Part shown: positions 7,463 through 9,426 of the stretch, in pieces | Numbering within the stretch: the stretch's first letter is position 1 | How the letters are laid out: every line of letters begins with the position of its first letter | The notes under the pieces: generated by a model | Told to the model about the DNA's origin: nothing | Seen by the model: the letters and a program-made list of their open reading frames with translations, nothing else | The model's database searches: none | Translations under genes and position numbers: made by a program | Assembly (NCBI GenBank): GCA_005881085.1 | Contig: VBGU01000114.1 | Location: 1 to 9,426, forward strand | Source of the DNA: Chloroflexota bacterium | GTDB taxonomy: Bacteria > Chloroflexota > Limnocylindria > P2-11E | Length of the DNA stretch: 9,426 bases | Reading direction: 5' to 3'

Positions 7463-7547
7463 CTACGACAGATTAGAGGGTGGGCAAGCGAATGGTTCGG
7501 TCGGAGGCGTACCGGTGGGCGATATGTCCACGCTCTAGTCTCGGGCC
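7463..7547. promoter_or_regulatory. Divergent promoter region between moxR and the methyltransferase
   Basis: An 85-base gap serves both divergent genes. On the minus strand TCTAAT (7477-7472) matches the -10 consensus at five of six positions and ends nine bases before the moxR GTG. On the plus strand TCTAGT (7534-7539) ends eight bases before the methyltransferase GTG. Neither gene has a clear ribosome site, so both transcripts may begin at or close to the start codon. I found no convincing -35 box for either, so the assignment is tentative. Confidence 0.35.
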
Positions 7548-8096
7548 GTGCGCCGGCTCTTGTTCAGCGCGTGGTACTGGCTGCCGGGCAAACGTCGCTG
7601 GGACACAGGGGTATCGCCGCCCGAGCTGGAACGGTTCGTAGCTTCGCATCCGCCGGGACGCGCGCTCGACCTCGGCTGCGGAACGGGCACGAACGTCGTG
7701 TATCTCGCGCGCCATGGCTGGAACGCGGTGGGTGTGGATTTCGCGGACCGCGCGGTCGCCAAGGCGCGCCGGCGCGCGAAGGACGCCGGCGTCACCTGTA
7801 CGTTCTTGGCCGGAGACGTCACCCGGCTCGGAGTGAGTGGACCGTTCGATCTCGCGTTCGACCTCGGGTGTCTGCATTCCATCCCTCCCGCAGGGCAGGC
7901 CGAATATGCAGCGGGTCTCGCGCGGGTGGTTCGCCCGGGCGGGACGTATCTCCTCTACGCGTTCGCGCCCGGCGGTCCAACGTTCGGACTCACGGCTGAG
8001 GACGTGCGCGCGAGGTTTGCCGACGCGTTTGACGTGGTCGGGGTCGAGGAGGGCAAAGGGCGGCCGTCGGCGTGGTACACGCTGGTGAGGCGCTAG
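7548..8096 (+). CDS. Class I SAM-dependent methyltransferase
   Basis: A 182-residue protein with the Rossmann methyltransferase motifs in order: motif I ALDLGCGTGTN (39-49), the ribose-binding acidic residue in GVDFA (D64), the adenine-side acidic residue in GDV (D90), the motif IV region FDLGCLHSIPP (104-114), and the post-motif RPGG (129-132). The fold is complete but compact, and the 'LGCLHSIPP' stretch resembles small-molecule or thiopurine-type methyltransferases rather than DNA or rRNA enzymes. The substrate cannot be assigned. The start is GTG with no ribosome site and a possible -10 box eight bases ahead. It diverges from moxR, and a tRNA gene follows only 14 bases after its stop, so the tRNA could be co-transcribed. 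Confidence 0.87.
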   Translation: MRRLLFSAWYWLPGKRRWDTGVSPPELERFVASHPPGRALDLGCGTGTNVVYLARHGWNAVGVDFADRAVAKARRRAKDAGVTCTFLAGDVTRLGVSGPFDLAFDLGCLHSIPPAGQAEYAAGLARVVRPGGTYLLYAFAPGGPTFGLTAEDVRARFADAFDVVGVEEGKGRPSAWYTLVRR

Positions 8097-8110
8097 GCTT
8101 TTCTCTGATC

Positions 8111-8182
8111 GACCCCGTAGCTCAGCGGATAGAGCAGCAGCCTTCGAAGCTGTTGGCGAGAGTTCGATTCTCTCCGGGGTCG
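8111..8182 (+). tRNA. tRNA-Arg (anticodon UCG)
   Basis: A full cloverleaf of 72 bases. The acceptor GACCCCG pairs perfectly with CGGGGTC; the D-arm is GCTC/GAGC with loop AGCGGATA; the anticodon arm is GCAGC/GCTGT with loop CTTCGAA (anticodon TCG); the variable loop has four bases; and the T-arm is GAGAG/CTCTC with a standard TTCGATT loop. The discriminator is G and CCA is not encoded. C35 of the anticodon and A20 in the D-loop, both arginine identity elements, are present. It would read CGA and possibly other CGN codons. Confidence 0.95.
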
Positions 8183-8190
8183 CAGCTGTA

Positions 8191-8211
8191 GTACCGCGGT
8201 ACCGACCGGTC
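8191..8211. repeat. Two adjacent perfect palindromes downstream of the first tRNA
   Basis: GTACCGCGGTAC (8191-8202) is a 12-base perfect palindrome, and one base later GACCGGTC (8204-8211) is an 8-base palindrome. They lie in the 71-base gap between the tRNA and the HNH gene. They could be protein-binding sites or part of tRNA 3' processing and termination, but no T-run follows. Confidence 0.4.
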
Positions 8212-8239
8212 ACCCTATTCGCGCGAGATTGACTAATCG

Positions 8240-8265
8240 GCACGCTCGCCTTCATGCGAGCGTGC
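8240..8265 (+). promoter_or_regulatory. Perfect 10-bp inverted repeat enclosing the HNH start codon
   Basis: The arms GCACGCTCGC (8240-8249) and GCGAGCGTGC (8256-8265) are exact reverse complements around the six-base loop CTTCAT. The ATG begins inside the loop (8254) and its G is the first base of the right arm. As RNA this would be a very stable hairpin limiting ribosome access; as DNA it could be an operator for a dimeric protein. No ribosome site precedes it and no T-run follows it. Confidence 0.55.
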
Positions 8266-9201
8266 ACGAAATGCGGCGAAGTAAAGCCGCTCGAGGCGTT
8301 TCCTCCCGTGCGGCGAGGCGAAGCGAAGCTCCAGAAGTGGTGCCGCGAGTGCTTCGCCGAGGCCAACGCGCGGAATTATCGGAAGAACCACGAACGTGAA
8401 AAGACGCGGCTTGTGCGGCACGTCGCGGAGCGGCGCTCCGAAGTCCGGAAACACATCGTCGAATATCTCCGTGAGCACCCGTGCGTTGACTGCGGCGAGA
8501 CCGACATCGTGGTGCTCGAGTTCGACCACATCGCCGAGAAGGTGGCCAACATATCCGCATACGCGGGAGGAGGTCGGACTTGGGCCCGGGTCAAAGCGGA
8601 GATCGACAAGTGCGAGGTCCGGTGCGCCAACTGCCATCGACGAAAGACACGCGAACGATCGTCGGCCCATCGCATCTTCACCCTCGACTCTTCGCCTCCC
8701 TCGCCAAAGACCTCACCGGCGATCCAGTTGAGACTTGACGCAGCTCTTGGCATCCGTGCCTGTCGCGTCTGTAAACAGACAAAGCCGCTGACTCAGTTTC
8801 CGTACCGCTCGGTCAAACGCCAGACGCGGCAGTGGATCTGCCTTCTGTGCCAGCGGGTCTACACCAGTGAGTGGTACACGCGAAACAGGAAACGTCATAT
8901 TGCCAAGGTCGGGGTCAGAAGCCGCCACATTATTGGTGAGCTGCGGAGTCGGGTACGCGATCCGTGCGTCGACTGCGGCGAGACAGATCCCGGGGTTCTC
9001 GATTTCGATCACTTGCGGGACAAACGAGCCAACCTCAGCACGCTCGTGCTGTCCGCTGTTTCATGGCGGGCGGTCGAGGCCGAGATCGCAAAGTGCGAGG
9101 TTCGCTGCGCCAACTGCCACAGGCGTCGGACCGCCCTGATTGGAGGCTTCTATCGCGTGCGTGCGACGGGACTCGCTAGAATTGACGAACCGGCCCGGTA
9201 G
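8254..9201 (+). CDS. Tandem-duplicated zinc-ribbon/HNH endonuclease-like protein
   Basis: A 315-residue protein built of two copies of one module. Copy 1: zinc ribbon C4-x2-C7...C30-x2-C33, then an HNH-like domain with C77-x2-C80, FDH (D91-H92), and C124-x2-C127-H128. Copy 2: C170/C173...C196/C199, C238/C241, FDH (D252-H253), and C285/C288-H289. Spacings inside the halves are identical (22 residues between the ribbon pairs; 51 from the first HNH cysteine to the final histidine). A Ser/Pro-rich linker (about 134-166) joins them. The DH and CxxCH elements fit an HNH (beta-beta-alpha metal) nuclease with a structural zinc site; single-module relatives are usually annotated as HNH endonucleases of unknown role. 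The ATG lies in a hairpin loop and has no ribosome site. The last codons and the TAG stop overlap a tRNA gene. Hand-counted 60-base lines gave 31 and 39 G+C, against 45 and 46 in the Bat operon, hinting at transfer. Confidence 0.82.
   Translation: MRACTKCGEVKPLEAFPPVRRGEAKLQKWCRECFAEANARNYRKNHEREKTRLVRHVAERRSEVRKHIVEYLREHPCVDCGETDIVVLEFDHIAEKVANISAYAGGGRTWARVKAEIDKCEVRCANCHRRKTRERSSAHRIFTLDSSPPSPKTSPAIQLRLDAALGIRACRVCKQTKPLTQFPYRSVKRQTRQWICLLCQRVYTSEWYTRNRKRHIAKVGVRSRHIIGELRSRVRDPCVDCGETDPGVLDFDHLRDKRANLSTLVLSAVSWRAVEAEIAKCEVRCANCHRRRTALIGGFYRVRATGLARIDEPAR
8482..9129 (+). repeat. Internal DNA repeat within the HNH gene
   Basis: Segments 8482-8529 and 8965-9012 (the CVDCGETD...FDH stretch) and segments 8611-8646 and 9094-9129 (the CEVRCANCHRR stretch) remain visibly alike as DNA as well as protein, for example a shared TGCGCCAACTGCCA. 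This shows that the two halves arose by duplication of one ancestral module rather than by joining unrelated domains. Differences are spread over the copies, so the event is not very recent. Confidence 0.8.
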
Positions 9202-9264
9202 CTCAGTGGATAGAGCGCTTGCCTACGAAGCAAGAAGTCGGGAGTCCGAGTCTCCCCCGGGTCA
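9192..9264 (+). tRNA. tRNA-Arg (anticodon ACG) with unusual T-loop
   Basis: A cloverleaf of 73 bases. The acceptor GGCCCGG pairs with CCGGGTC (one G-U pair); the D-arm is GCTC/GAGC with loop AGTGGATA; the anticodon arm CTTGC/GCAAG is perfect, with loop CTACGAA (anticodon ACG, normally edited to inosine); the variable loop is AAGTC; and the T-arm is GGGAG/CTCCC. The T-loop reads TCCGAGT, so position 55 (base 9246) is C instead of the near-universal U. The discriminator is A and CCA is not encoded. Its first ten bases overlap the end and stop codon of the HNH gene. The arginine identity elements A20 and C35 are present. Confidence 0.9.
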
Positions 9265-9273
9265 CAGTAGTAG

Positions 9274-9426
9274 TCAACTAGGAATCAACGCGAGCACGCG
9301 ACTCAGACCACGGACATCCCCATCAAACTCGGTCGACAAGATGAACGCGCGCATGCCCGCGCGCTCGGCGCCTCGATCGACTTCGTGATCCCCGACCATC
9401 AGCGTCTCGCTTGGCTTCACGCCCAA
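9274..9426 (-). CDS. HAD-family hydrolase, C-terminal 50 residues (partial)
   Basis: The minus strand carries an open frame entering from the right edge of the window and ending in TGA at 9276-9274. Its 50 visible residues begin LGVKPSETLMVGDHEVDRG and continue with AERAGMRAFIL. This is the motif IV region of HAD phosphatases: a 'G.xP.e.lmVGD' strand with the acidic pair in GDHEVD, followed by the 'GAxxAGM' helix. Family members are cytosolic phosphatases or related phosphotransferases acting on small phosphorylated substrates; the substrate is unknown. Motifs I to III and the start lie outside the window. Its stop is nine bases from the end of the oppositely oriented tRNA-Arg, so the two converge. 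Confidence 0.78.
   Translation of the reverse strand: MGVKPSETLMVGDHEVDRGAERAGMRAFILSTEFDGDVRGLSRVLALIPS

Noticed and set aside
6452..7999. 515-codon plus-strand open frame opposite moxR and running into the methyltransferase
   Set aside because: Covers a well-conserved MoxR gene on the other strand and part of a methyltransferase in another frame; charged low-complexity composition, no motif.
7473..8366. 297-codon minus-strand open frame across the methyltransferase and tRNA-Arg
   Set aside because: It reads through a tRNA gene and antisense to a motif-complete methyltransferase; no recognisable domain.
8111..9264. The two tRNA genes as attachment sites (attL/attR) of an integrated element
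   Set aside because: The 3' halves differ at several positions and the anticodons differ, so they are not a direct duplication; no integrase is present.
9140..9388. 82-codon plus-strand open frame through the second tRNA-Arg
   Set aside because: It crosses the tRNA and is antisense to the HAD hydrolase fragment; composition is unremarkable.
1..9426. CRISPR array, phage defence island or insertion sequence
   Set aside because: No regularly spaced repeats, no transposase, and no Cas or restriction genes; the only nuclease-like gene is the HNH protein.

Overview
The window is high-GC bacterial chromosome with short gaps, many overlapping stop/start codons and frequent GTG starts. The gene families do not fix the taxon. 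The GC level, GTG starts and style of the Bat cluster would fit a Chloroflexota-like or actinobacterial-type soil or freshwater bacterium, but this is inference from style only.

Layout. (1) Bases 2-1098, plus strand: a TauE/SafE-family membrane transporter, translationally coupled through ATGA to a small DUF2007-like protein with a C-terminal membrane anchor. (2) Bases 1095-1733, minus strand: a protein with two PRC-barrel domains, convergent with the previous gene; both stop codons lie within one CTAG. (3) Bases 1824-7462, minus strand: a complete five-gene MoxR/Bat cluster. In transcription order it is MoxR AAA+ ATPase, DUF58 protein, BatD-like membrane protein, BatA-like VWA protein, and a BatB-BatC fusion (VWA plus TPR). 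Junctions are a 2-base gap, a 1-base overlap and two 4-base overlaps, so it is almost certainly one transcript. A hairpin followed by a T-rich stretch (minus strand, about 1789-1819) probably ends it. (4) Bases 7548-8096, plus strand, divergent from moxR: a class I SAM-dependent methyltransferase. (5) Bases 8111-9264: two arginine tRNA genes (anticodons UCG and ACG) flanking a gene for an unusual protein made of two tandem copies of a zinc-ribbon plus HNH module. Its stop codon lies inside the second tRNA gene. (6) Bases 9274-9426, minus strand: the 3' end of a HAD-family hydrolase that runs off the window.

How the parts work together. MoxR ATPases act with VWA proteins as chaperone-like assembly or maturation systems. 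Here MoxR and DUF58 would be cytosolic, while BatA, BatB-C and BatD would be membrane-anchored, with VWA, TPR and beta-rich domains exposed. The cluster is a known type, but the BatB-BatC fusion with an internal lipobox-like sequence is less ordinary. The most unusual segment is the duplicated HNH gene between two tRNA-Arg genes. It has lower GC than the Bat operon in sampled lines, a perfect 10-bp inverted repeat around its start codon, and a stop codon borrowed from a tRNA. This looks like an inserted, possibly selfish, endonuclease gene.
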